IMG/VR virus record: IMGVR_UViG_3300024346_000312
Location: 1 to 31,696 of that record
Length of the DNA: 31,696 nucleotides
Direction: 5' to 3' (one strand)
Source: a virus
The position numbers were made by a program, and so were the translations under genes. Under the pieces are notes generated by a model. That model saw only the letters and a list, made by a program, of their open reading frames with translations. It was not told where the DNA came from and searched no databases. Each line of letters starts with the position of its first letter. Within the stretch, counting starts at the first letter, position 1. This document shows, one piece after another, positions 18,702-27,300 of the stretch.

Positions 18702-21154
18702 TATTTACGTTTATATGAAATGTATTTACTGTATTCTTCTGCTACCATTATAAGATTGGCTTTACTCTTAAAGATAAAAGGCTCTTGGTATTTAATACGC
18801 TCAATGTCTTGTTTTACAGATGAAGTTAATGTAGCAGTTTCACCTTTAGCTACCGCTTCAATTATAGTGTCAACATCTGCCTTTGATTTTGTAAGTGATA
18901 AATGAAGTGCTAATTGTTGCAATACATACATAGGACTTTTAAATCCAGGGTCTCCAGAATGTTTCATTACTTCAGAAACAGCCATTACAGAAAATGCGTT
19001 TCCATTTTTACCCATTGGCTCAGTACCACCAAGAAGATCAACATTAGAAACCCAACCTCTAGTATCTAGACTAACCTTGTTGCCTGACTTTTCATCAGGA
19101 ACTGCATACCCTAAAACATAATTACCGCCTTTATTTTTTGTAACTAGTGCTTCACTAACATTAGCTGCAGAAGGATCATTAGCAGCTTCTAATACAGTAG
19201 ACATTTGTGAGACATGGGCAGGAACATATACATCTTTCTTTTCCCAACCTCTTATCTGAGACGCTGTAGCGTTTTTACCAATAGTCCTTTGAAATAATTC
19301 TTGTAGCTTCTCATTACCTCTCCAATCCCCTGTAGGTTCTAAGATGTAAGTACCTCCAGGTATTTTAGTAGACTTTCCTGTTTCATAATCAGTCACTATA
19401 CCTTTTCTAGTAGTTATTTGTAACCTAGGTACATGTGGATTAGGGATTACAGCTGCAGTAAAGTGCGTTGCTGGTAGGTTCTGTAGAGAAGCTAGATCAA
19501 ATGACTGTCCTTCTTTAGTACCTGCAACAACTTTGTATTGGTTTGGCATTGATTGTGACGCAAGTAAATCTTCTACAATTTTACGTTCTTTCTCTAAACT
19601 TAATGTGTATGCCCTACCTAATTCAGCTTTAGTTCCTTCAGTTTCTTTTATAAAACCATCATGGTAATCATCAATACTATTACGTAAAGCCTGACCCTCT
19701 TTACCATTTCTAACTAACTGTACAGCCCTTTCAATATAGTTATCCATAGGGTTAGTCCATCCTTCAAGATCTTTAGGCGTTAGTCCAACATCTTCTAAAG
19801 GAATTACCACACCTTTTGGTAATCCAAATGGAGATATACCATTTTCATCAATTTTAGTTTTACCTGCTATATTGTCTATCCCAGAATATCTAGATCCAGG
19901 AGCTGCAGAGTTTGCATACTCTTGTGCAACCCGTCTTATAACATTATCCATAATGGTTGTAGTCTGCTCTCTAGTTTTACCATCAGGTAATTTAGCTTGG
20001 CCAGACTTTGCCATTAAAAGTTCAACTCTACTATTTAAGTACTCCTCACTAGTAAATCCAACAAGTGCACTATCTACCTTTTCAGCATTAGACTGTCCAG
20101 TGCTCTGTTCATATTTATGTAATTGATCCTGTAATTGGATAGAAGCAAATTGCTTATCAGAACCTGAAGCAGTTCCGCTGTAAATAGTTTCCCATAATTT
20201 GTCTGGCTGTAACTCTTTACCTTTCATAACAATTGCATCATCATATGATACACCACTAGATTGGTCTTGACTACCTACAGAAACAGCTTTATTAAGTTGT
20301 CCATCATAAACTTCTTTATAATCACCCCTTAAAAATTCACTACCAACACCTTGTAATGTTTCATACATGTGCGCTCTGAAATCTTTTTGTCTAGGATCAA
20401 TCTTTCCCTCATCTACAAGTCTATCATAATACCATTTTTCTTGCTCACCTGCATTACTTGACATCATAACACCAATGTTCTCATCAATAATTTTATTGAT
20501 TGTATTCATGCTAATAGTACTTGTACCTGTACGTATCCATTGTTCTAATCCGTCAAAAGTATCTTTACCGTATTTCTCTACAATTTTAGGTTTCAAGTTA
20601 TTGAAAAGTGTTTCATACTCTTTCCTTCTATTGATAGCGCCTGCAGCTTTCATTCCAATTGCACCTCTACCTTCAACACCACTATATATATCTTCTGTAT
20701 TAAGGCCTTCAAATTCTTGAAGCCTTTTATTCATCATATATTCATAGTCTCTGTTAAGTTTACCTTGAGCAAGAAGAGTAGTTTTAGTCTTATTGTAAGT
20801 CTCCATTTCTTTTGCTCTGGTAGTTATGTCCTTAAGAGTTGCATCATTACTAAGATCACCTACAAACCCTGCAATACGTTGTGCAGCATTACCTACAGAC
20901 ATATCACTATTGTACAGTTCTTGTACAAAAGGGTTAATAACCTTATCCCTATACATCTGTAAAGTTTTCTGGTCATTTTCAGTACCAGTTTTCAAATTAT
21001 AAGCAGATATCTTATCTAACTTTGCTCTCTCAATGTCCTGTCTTTTTTGCCTGTCTTTAAGATTAGACATTATAAGATCAACTGGAATTTGTTCTTGTAC
21101 AAAGTGAGACATTGGATCACTTGTTTTATATTGAAAATACGGATTAAAGCCCAT
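18701..21154 (-). CDS. Virion cargo protein, helical, function unknown (817 aa)
   Basis: I recognise no catalytic motif. It lies between two probable ejected proteins and is translated in step with both: TAATG overlaps at its start and at its end. The N-terminus (MGFNPYFQYKTSDPMSHFV) is followed by a charged helical segment near residues 25-60 and by long mixed helical sequence rich in K, E, D, T and Q. There is no signal peptide and no clear membrane span. By position it matches the second large gene after the muzzle in crAss-like genomes, whose products are virion components. A structural or cargo role inside the capsid or tail barrel is inferred from context only. The ATG at 21154 is preferred because it sits in the overlap and there is no better upstream start. 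It ends in TAA. Confidence 0.7.
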   Translation of the reverse strand: MGFNPYFQYKTSDPMSHFVQEQIPVDLIMSNLKDRQKRQDIERAKLDKISAYNLKTGTENDQKTLQMYRDKVINPFVQELYNSDMSVGNAAQRIAGFVGDLSNDATLKDITTRAKEMETYNKTKTTLLAQGKLNRDYEYMMNKRLQEFEGLNTEDIYSGVEGRGAIGMKAAGAINRRKEYETLFNNLKPKIVEKYGKDTFDGLEQWIRTGTSTISMNTINKIIDENIGVMMSSNAGEQEKWYYDRLVDEGKIDPRQKDFRAHMYETLQGVGSEFLRGDYKEVYDGQLNKAVSVGSQDQSSGVSYDDAIVMKGKELQPDKLWETIYSGTASGSDKQFASIQLQDQLHKYEQSTGQSNAEKVDSALVGFTSEEYLNSRVELLMAKSGQAKLPDGKTREQTTTIMDNVIRRVAQEYANSAAPGSRYSGIDNIAGKTKIDENGISPFGLPKGVVIPLEDVGLTPKDLEGWTNPMDNYIERAVQLVRNGKEGQALRNSIDDYHDGFIKETEGTKAELGRAYTLSLEKERKIVEDLLASQSMPNQYKVVAGTKEGQSFDLASLQNLPATHFTAAVIPNPHVPRLQITTRKGIVTDYETGKSTKIPGGTYILEPTGDWRGNEKLQELFQRTIGKNATASQIRGWEKKDVYVPAHVSQMSTVLEAANDPSAANVSEALVTKNKGGNYVLGYAVPDEKSGNKVSLDTRGWVSNVDLLGGTEPMGKNGNAFSVMAVSEVMKHSGDPGFKSPMYVLQQLALHLSLTKSKADVDTIIEAVAKGETATLTSSVKQDIERIKYQEPFIFKSKANLIMVAEEYSKYISYKRK

Positions 21155-24100
21155 TAGTATTTGTTTTTAGTTGGAATTAAATTTAAAGCGGCTAAATTAC
21201 TTTTAGGGATTACTCCTCCTTTACTGAATTTAAAATTGTCCATCTCAGTAGTATACTGATCTTGGGTAATATTACCCGCCTTATAGTCATTGTATAATAA
21301 GTCTCTATGGTCTGTAGTACCTGTTGTTGGTGTAGAAGCTTGTCCAGCATTACCATAATTACCTTTATAATGATTACTTCCCTGACCGTAGTAATAATCC
21401 GGGGTTACTAGCTGCTTTTCTTGAATACCCATTAGGTCATACATAGCGTCTGTCTGTCTAACATCTTTAAGTGCTCCTGCAGCCTTATATCCAAGACCTT
21501 TAATAGCTTCACCTTGTGCTGTTTGTTTAGCACCTTTAGCTTTAAGGTTAAACATTGTCTCTTTATCTCCTTGTGAAAGGTTAATTTTATTAGCCTCATT
21601 CTGTAATCCTACATTAGTGACTTCTTCTTTTTGGTGTGACGTTCCTAAACCTTGAGACAGCTGTGCATTTATTGCAGCATTACTAGCAGCTAAATTTGAA
21701 AGTTGTTGTCCTGAACTTGTAGCGGCAGATCTTACATTTTCTCTACCAATAGCATTTGCTGTAGCCGCTTGGTTCCTAAGAGCTATTCTTTCTCTTTCAA
21801 GATCTACTAATTCTGGGTTATATCTTCCAAGACTTAATTCATCAATAGGACGCATAGAGTTAATTAAACTATATACATCTCCTGCAGAAGATAATCCTGC
21901 ACCTGTCCAGATATTTCTTTTAGCGCCAGGCATTTTATCTTCATACCTTTGATCAATCTCAGCGTTTCTTTCTTCTAAGAATTTTGCATATCCAGCTCCT
22001 CCATCACTTTGTCCACCATAGTTTGATCTATCATATGGCTCATTACCGTTACCAGTACTATTTCCATTTCCGTTGCCAGTATTTGCATTAGTACCTGTAC
22101 CAGACTGTGACTGTTCCCAGGCTTGGGCATCTTTAAATACTTGTGAATGTTCAGGACCAAATCTTTCAGTACCTGCGCCAGTTTCTCCGTCTTTTCTAAT
22201 ATCTCTTTTATACTGTGGAAATATTTCATCCATACTCTTACCTTGAGACTTAGCATATGCATCATACAAATTGTAAATCTCTACATCTGTATATGGAGTA
22301 CCATCTGCTTTTGAAGGTCTAGATTGTCCTGGTGTAAAAGAATATGGTGTACCTCCTTGAGCAGGTGTTGCTGCCGCAGGATTAGTAGTAGGATTAGCTA
22401 CTGTAGGCTGTACTACTGTTTTTGGATCAACAACTACCTGTGCATTTTTTACTGCTGCATTTGGATCTACAGCCGTGCTATCATTTCTATACTCTGTTTT
22501 TGTAAAGTCACTATCTAAGAAATCAATACCTGATTTTGTGTCTACTTTAACTGCAGAATCTGGTATAGTTTCTGTGTCAGAATATTTATTATATCTCTGT
22601 ACATATTCTGGAGCATTGGCCATAACATTTGGATCATTTATATCTAATCCCTGCTTCTCAGCCAACTCTAACCACTCATTAATTCTATTTCTGTCTCTTC
22701 TTTTTATCTTATCTCCATTAGGATATTTGTCCCCTTTTATTGGACCGCCTACACCATATTGCTTTGGTTGAAAAGGGCCTCCTCCTGCAAGTATATCACC
22801 ACCCATAGCAGCCATCATTTGGTTAGGGTCCATTCCTGGAGCCATACCTTCTGGAACTGGTCCACCTGGTGCAGGCATTTCTGGTGCAGGGTTCTGTGGG
22901 TTCTGTGCAAAGTCAGCACCTGTTACACCACCTAAATCTTCAATCTGCTTTTGTAGTGCTGCAACTTTCTCAGCTTTAATCTGTTCCTGTTTTGTAGCAA
23001 GTGCTTGTAGCTCCTGATCTTGTGCTTTCTTTGCAGCAGCGTCACCATACCTATCTTCACCTTTTGCTGTCTTATATTTCTTTTTAATCTTCTTTGCCGC
23101 ATCTGCTACAGTAACACCTTTCTCTACTTCTATTCTATTAGAAAAAGCAAATTTAGTCATGTCTCCACCTTTACCTGGCATATCAGCAACTACTTCACCT
23201 TCTTCTACTAGAGCATTAGGTCCTTGTGGAACTCCACCTATTGGGCTTTGTTCATGTGTACCTCCAGCATTAATTTCAGCAACGCCTCCATTAGACATTA
23301 AACCACCATTGGCAAATGATGAAGCTCCAGCTGCCATAGCTTTAGCGTAGTCAGCATCATAAGCTGCCTGTCCTACAGGTGCCTGACCAATATTACCTGT
23401 TGCCATTCCGCCTGCCATACCTGCAAAATTTCCCACTGCGTTTACAGCTCCTGCATTTTTCTTTCCCCACTTAGTACCACTAGAGATACCTTGAGATAAT
23501 CCTCCTGCAATATCATCTGCTCCAGCAGCTAGACTAGAACCTCCTGTAGCAACTGCAGTTCCTATTGCTCCGGCTGCCTGTCCATACCCCATAAGAGCCT
23601 TATCTTGGTCTGTAATGTCTTTATCCAATGCCCCATGTAAGGCATCAATACCTTGATTGGCAACCATACCTAAAGGCCCTGGCAATAAAGAACCTGCAAT
23701 TCCTTTACCAGCTCCTGCCAATACTGCTCCAGCACCAGATAGTATATCTCCACCTTTTGCATATATTGCGCCTCCGTGCATCATTTGTTGTTTCTGCATC
23801 ATTTGTTGGTATGCAGCTACCATTTCTGGTGTCATATTATTCATAGCGTTTTGCTTTTGTATCTTTGATTGTGCTGTTTCCAGCCCCTGTAATTCATTAA
23901 AAGTAGATAGATCACTTGTGGAACTAGCCCCTTTACTTATTTGATCTACTGAAACGTTTTGTAATGCGCTGTTAGTGGGGTACATGCTACCACCATTTCC
24001 AAAAGTATATCTAAGTGCTGCATTATAGTTAGTATAAGGATTACCCTCACTTGATCCGCGTGTAGCTCCTAAACCAACATTAAGATTTGGATTAACTTGA

Positions 24101-24267
24101 TAGTTAAGTGCTGCACCTAGTTGTTGATAGTAAGGGTTCTTTTCACCATGAACGTTAAGGTTTACAGGATTTATATAAAGTTCTGCACCTCCACCTACAC
24201 TGTTAGGTGATGCTTGTAAATAAGCATCCGTAACTCTTGGAATTTTTGGATTTTTCTTTTTAGGCAT
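21154..24267 (-). CDS. Gly/Ala-rich virion cargo protein (1037 aa)
   Basis: First large gene after the muzzle, the position of a virion cargo protein in crAss-like phages. Residues 25-90 look like alternating amphipathic beta strands (AELYINPVNL, LGAALNYQV, LNVGLGATRG), ending in ALRYTFG as outer-membrane barrel strands do. Residues 164-300 are Gly/Ala-rich with weakly hydrophobic helices (GAGAVLAGAGKGIAGSLLPG). At 321-358 a GG-rich motif occurs (ANGGLMSNGGVAEI, AGGTHEQSPIGG, LVEEGEVV) of a type I associate with crAss-like cargo proteins. Pro/Gln-rich and Asn/Gly-rich linkers lie near 455-500 and 721-759. Residues 803-925 are helical and Ala/Gln-rich. The protein ends with SKGGVIPKSN. I infer an ejected protein that may contact or cross membranes; no enzyme motif is seen. 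An 84-base gap with a palindrome and a putative promoter precedes it. It ends in TAA, overlapping the next ATG. Confidence 0.75.
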   Translation of the reverse strand: MPKKKNPKIPRVTDAYLQASPNSVGGGAELYINPVNLNVHGEKNPYYQQLGAALNYQVNPNLNVGLGATRGSSEGNPYTNYNAALRYTFGNGGSMYPTNSALQNVSVDQISKGASSTSDLSTFNELQGLETAQSKIQKQNAMNNMTPEMVAAYQQMMQKQQMMHGGAIYAKGGDILSGAGAVLAGAGKGIAGSLLPGPLGMVANQGIDALHGALDKDITDQDKALMGYGQAAGAIGTAVATGGSSLAAGADDIAGGLSQGISSGTKWGKKNAGAVNAVGNFAGMAGGMATGNIGQAPVGQAAYDADYAKAMAAGASSFANGGLMSNGGVAEINAGGTHEQSPIGGVPQGPNALVEEGEVVADMPGKGGDMTKFAFSNRIEVEKGVTVADAAKKIKKKYKTAKGEDRYGDAAAKKAQDQELQALATKQEQIKAEKVAALQKQIEDLGGVTGADFAQNPQNPAPEMPAPGGPVPEGMAPGMDPNQMMAAMGGDILAGGGPFQPKQYGVGGPIKGDKYPNGDKIKRRDRNRINEWLELAEKQGLDINDPNVMANAPEYVQRYNKYSDTETIPDSAVKVDTKSGIDFLDSDFTKTEYRNDSTAVDPNAAVKNAQVVVDPKTVVQPTVANPTTNPAAATPAQGGTPYSFTPGQSRPSKADGTPYTDVEIYNLYDAYAKSQGKSMDEIFPQYKRDIRKDGETGAGTERFGPEHSQVFKDAQAWEQSQSGTGTNANTGNGNGNSTGNGNEPYDRSNYGGQSDGGAGYAKFLEERNAEIDQRYEDKMPGAKRNIWTGAGLSSAGDVYSLINSMRPIDELSLGRYNPELVDLERERIALRNQAATANAIGRENVRSAATSSGQQLSNLAASNAAINAQLSQGLGTSHQKEEVTNVGLQNEANKINLSQGDKETMFNLKAKGAKQTAQGEAIKGLGYKAAGALKDVRQTDAMYDLMGIQEKQLVTPDYYYGQGSNHYKGNYGNAGQASTPTTGTTDHRDLLYNDYKAGNITQDQYTTEMDNFKFSKGGVIPKSNLAALNLIPTKNKY

Positions 24268-24274
24268 TGTCTAA

Positions 24275-24292
24275 TTTTAACAGGTGTTAAAA
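24275..24292. promoter_or_regulatory. Perfect-arm palindrome TTTTAACA-GG-TGTTAAAA upstream of the 1037-aa gene
   Basis: An 18-base inverted repeat with 8-base arms and a 2-base centre, 8-25 bases upstream of the start codon at 24267. On the minus strand no T-run follows, and the stem is AT-rich with a very short loop, so it does not look like an intrinsic terminator. It is more likely an operator-like dyad or an RNA hairpin near the ribosome site. It overlaps the conserved TATTTTAACA element. Confidence 0.4.
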
Positions 24293-24294
24293 TA
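24285..24294 (-). promoter_or_regulatory. Putative promoter element TATTTTAACA before the cargo operon
   Basis: On the minus strand TATTTTAACA ends 17 bases before the ATG of the 1037-aa gene. It is a one-base-shorter variant of the TATATTTAACA found before the 235-aa gene and before the polymerase gene, at nearly the same distance from the start. It lies in the largest intergenic gap of the window (84 bases) and would begin the unit covering the four cargo genes. Confidence 0.38.
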
Positions 24295-24351
24295 CCCATT
24301 AAAATTGACAATAGAAAAAACTGAAATAACTTTCTTTGGAATTGATATACC

Positions 24352-27300
24352 CTAATCCCTTGCAATCACATATGAGGTAATTACATCATGTAATACCAAG
24401 CGTCTATCATTAGCATTATCATATGATAGCTTTAAGAATATATGGTAATCACGGAATCTTGCCTTACGGTGCCTAGACTCTTGAGTATTAGAGTTTTGAT
24501 CTCTTATTAAAGCATGTCTCCAATGTCTCATTCTACGCTTAACATTGGTAGGTACTGTTACTGGAATTACACCAGAAGCTTGATAATCTGTATAATACTC
24601 TAAACTTGTTACAGTCTCATCTCTTTCATTAGATGTATACTCTCCATCAATATCTTTAGAAAATATCTCAGAGTTGTATTCTAAATTATTAAATAGTTTA
24701 GGAATGTCCGCTGCAGGAGATATTAGTAATGTAATATAAGAAGGTGCAGGATCTTTGTCATAGAACACACCTCTCTCCCCAACATTATGTAAATATGCTT
24801 TAGAAAAACTTCCTAGAAGTGGTCCAGGATTCTCTGCAGATAATACTCTTCTACCTGCCTCTAAATATAAAGACGGTGTAAAACTGTAGAAAGATTCAAA
24901 TGAATCTAAATACTCATTAAACCCTATAGTAAAATCTTTTACTTCTGGATCTGGATCAGAGAATAAGAAAGTAAACAATACTCTGTTATATCTATAGTCA
25001 TATACACCATGTATACCTACAGGCCTTAGTACACCTGATTGGTTACGTAGAGTTCTATCAGTGTTAATTATTGCATGCTTAACATTCTTATGGAAGAATG
25101 AAGACATTCCTTCTACATCTCCTAAAGGTACTGCACCATTACCTGCTAGTTTATATATCTTATTTAAATAAGTATCATAATGGTAGATGTTGTTGTTTGA
25201 TTTAACAACACCAAACTGGTGAAAGCTTCCTGTCTCAGTAGAAATATATCTAAAGTGGTCTAAAATAGATCCTGTACCCACAGCTACTTCTACACCAGAA
25301 GTATCAGTAATCATAGATCTCTCATTGATAGAGCCTACACCAAACCCTCTGTTCTGGTAGAACAAAAGCTTATCTTGGAAATTAACTACCTTATTAATAG
25401 GTCCATAAGTACCTTCAACTTCTATGTAGTTATTGTCCTTGAATATTCTCCAATTATCTATAAACTCCCCATCAAACTTTTTATCAGAAGCCCATAACCT
25501 ATGAGGAAATTCTTCTGTGGTTTTTGAAGCAAAATCTTCAGCAAAAGATTTACCTTCTGAGTTGTTTTGCTGTGTATATACAGGAACTGTAGAATATACG
25601 TCTGTAACATATGCCGCAGTGTCTTCACCATCTCTATCTTTATCAAAATATCTACCTAAAGCTAAAGCAGTGTTAATATAAGATTCTGTAGGCATCATGT
25701 AAGCTACAGACATTCTTCTATCTACTTCTGGCGGTGCTAAGTGGCCAGGATTTTGAACTTCTTCGCTATTGTAGTGATGTATAAATTCTTTTGCAAAGTA
25801 ATTTACATAAGTATCACCTCCATATACTTGAACCTGTATAACATTAGGAATATCTTTAGTTACAGGTTGGTAATGATTAGTAGAAATGTATTTTTGCTTA
25901 CTCCTATCTTCATAATTTGCACCACCATATTGTTTTTGTAAAGGCCTTATATAAGCAACTTCTTTTAATCTAAATATTTGTGCAGTAGTTAACGAAGCAC
26001 CGTCAGGATCATTATATTCTACTGCCCCCACTTGTAAGTTAAAATTCCACTCTTGTGCAGAACCCGCAACATGGTTACCTTGTCCACTACTTCTAAACGT
26101 CATGTAATAGGTATCATTGCCTATACCTAAAGGCGCATCCGTTTGAGAAGTACCAGAAACTTTACCGTAAGAAGTGTTCAAAAATCCATTACCTATATGA
26201 GATTCAGATAGTTTTCCGTCTTTGTCTGGTATATGTTCTCCATCTTCTAAGTAGTGCCCCTCTTCAATTTTTAAGCTTTCAAACCCTATTGCTGGTAAAG
26301 GATATACTACATCTTCAAATTCTCTAGCAATCCATACCCATCCTTGGTTTTCCATGTCACTATTACTGTCAGTATTTCTAACATACTGTGCCGCACGTGC
26401 TTTATAGTATCCATATGTTTTAACATAATCACCAGATTTAAGTTCATACCCATTATCCTCTCTAAAATAATTTAAAGGGGACATGTAACTTACAGATGCT
26501 TTTGTACTTGCAAAAGCTAATTGAGGGCCTTCATACCCTCCATGAGATATTTCATTAAATCCCGGCTGATCTGATAAATGAAACACTAAAGGTATTTCGT
26601 CTGAACTAGCATTTTCATCATATAGTAATATGTCTTCTGCCCCTACTTGTACAGTTATACCGTTATTTTTTTCAGCAAATATTTCATATAAAGTATTTTT
26701 ATATGGATTTTTATCTCCAACATCATCGTCATCTTGCCTCTGATCACATACAAAAAATGTACCTGTACCTAACCTGGTTCTATCTGAAGAAGTTCTTTCT
26801 GCACGTACTATTCTATAGCCACTAATTTCATCTCTAACAGTTGTTATATCTACTTCAAATAGTATACCTAATGTGTTTAGTTTAAGAGCTTCTTCTGTAT
26901 CTAAAGGCCCAGTACCTACTGTAAAATCATTTGACCCATCAGAATCTACTGGTTCAGGAAATTTAATATCTCCAATCCAAGATGTAAATGTAGGCTTACC
27001 TTTTAAATTTATAAACTCTATTCCAAATCTATATACTTCTCCTCTAGCATATCCAGTTAGATATGTTTCTATAATAGGAGAATTAAAATTATTGTATTGG
27101 CCAGAAGCATCTACACTTACTGGAGCGCCTGTATAATCTAAATCACCTAAACTAATATTACCTGCAGATCTTGCTACATTAGCAAATGGTGCGCTCCTTC
27201 TAATAGTATCAGCAGGTTTACTATCATGGTCTAAAGGCGTTGTTACAAAAGTGTATTTTATATTAGGACCTTCCCCTCCCAAAGTTACACCGTCAGATTG

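Noticed and set aside
24268-24351. Possible intrinsic terminator after the muzzle gene
   Set aside because: The palindrome here is AT-rich with a 2-base centre and is not followed by a T-run on the minus strand. The T6 run near 24310 has no stable stem in front of it.
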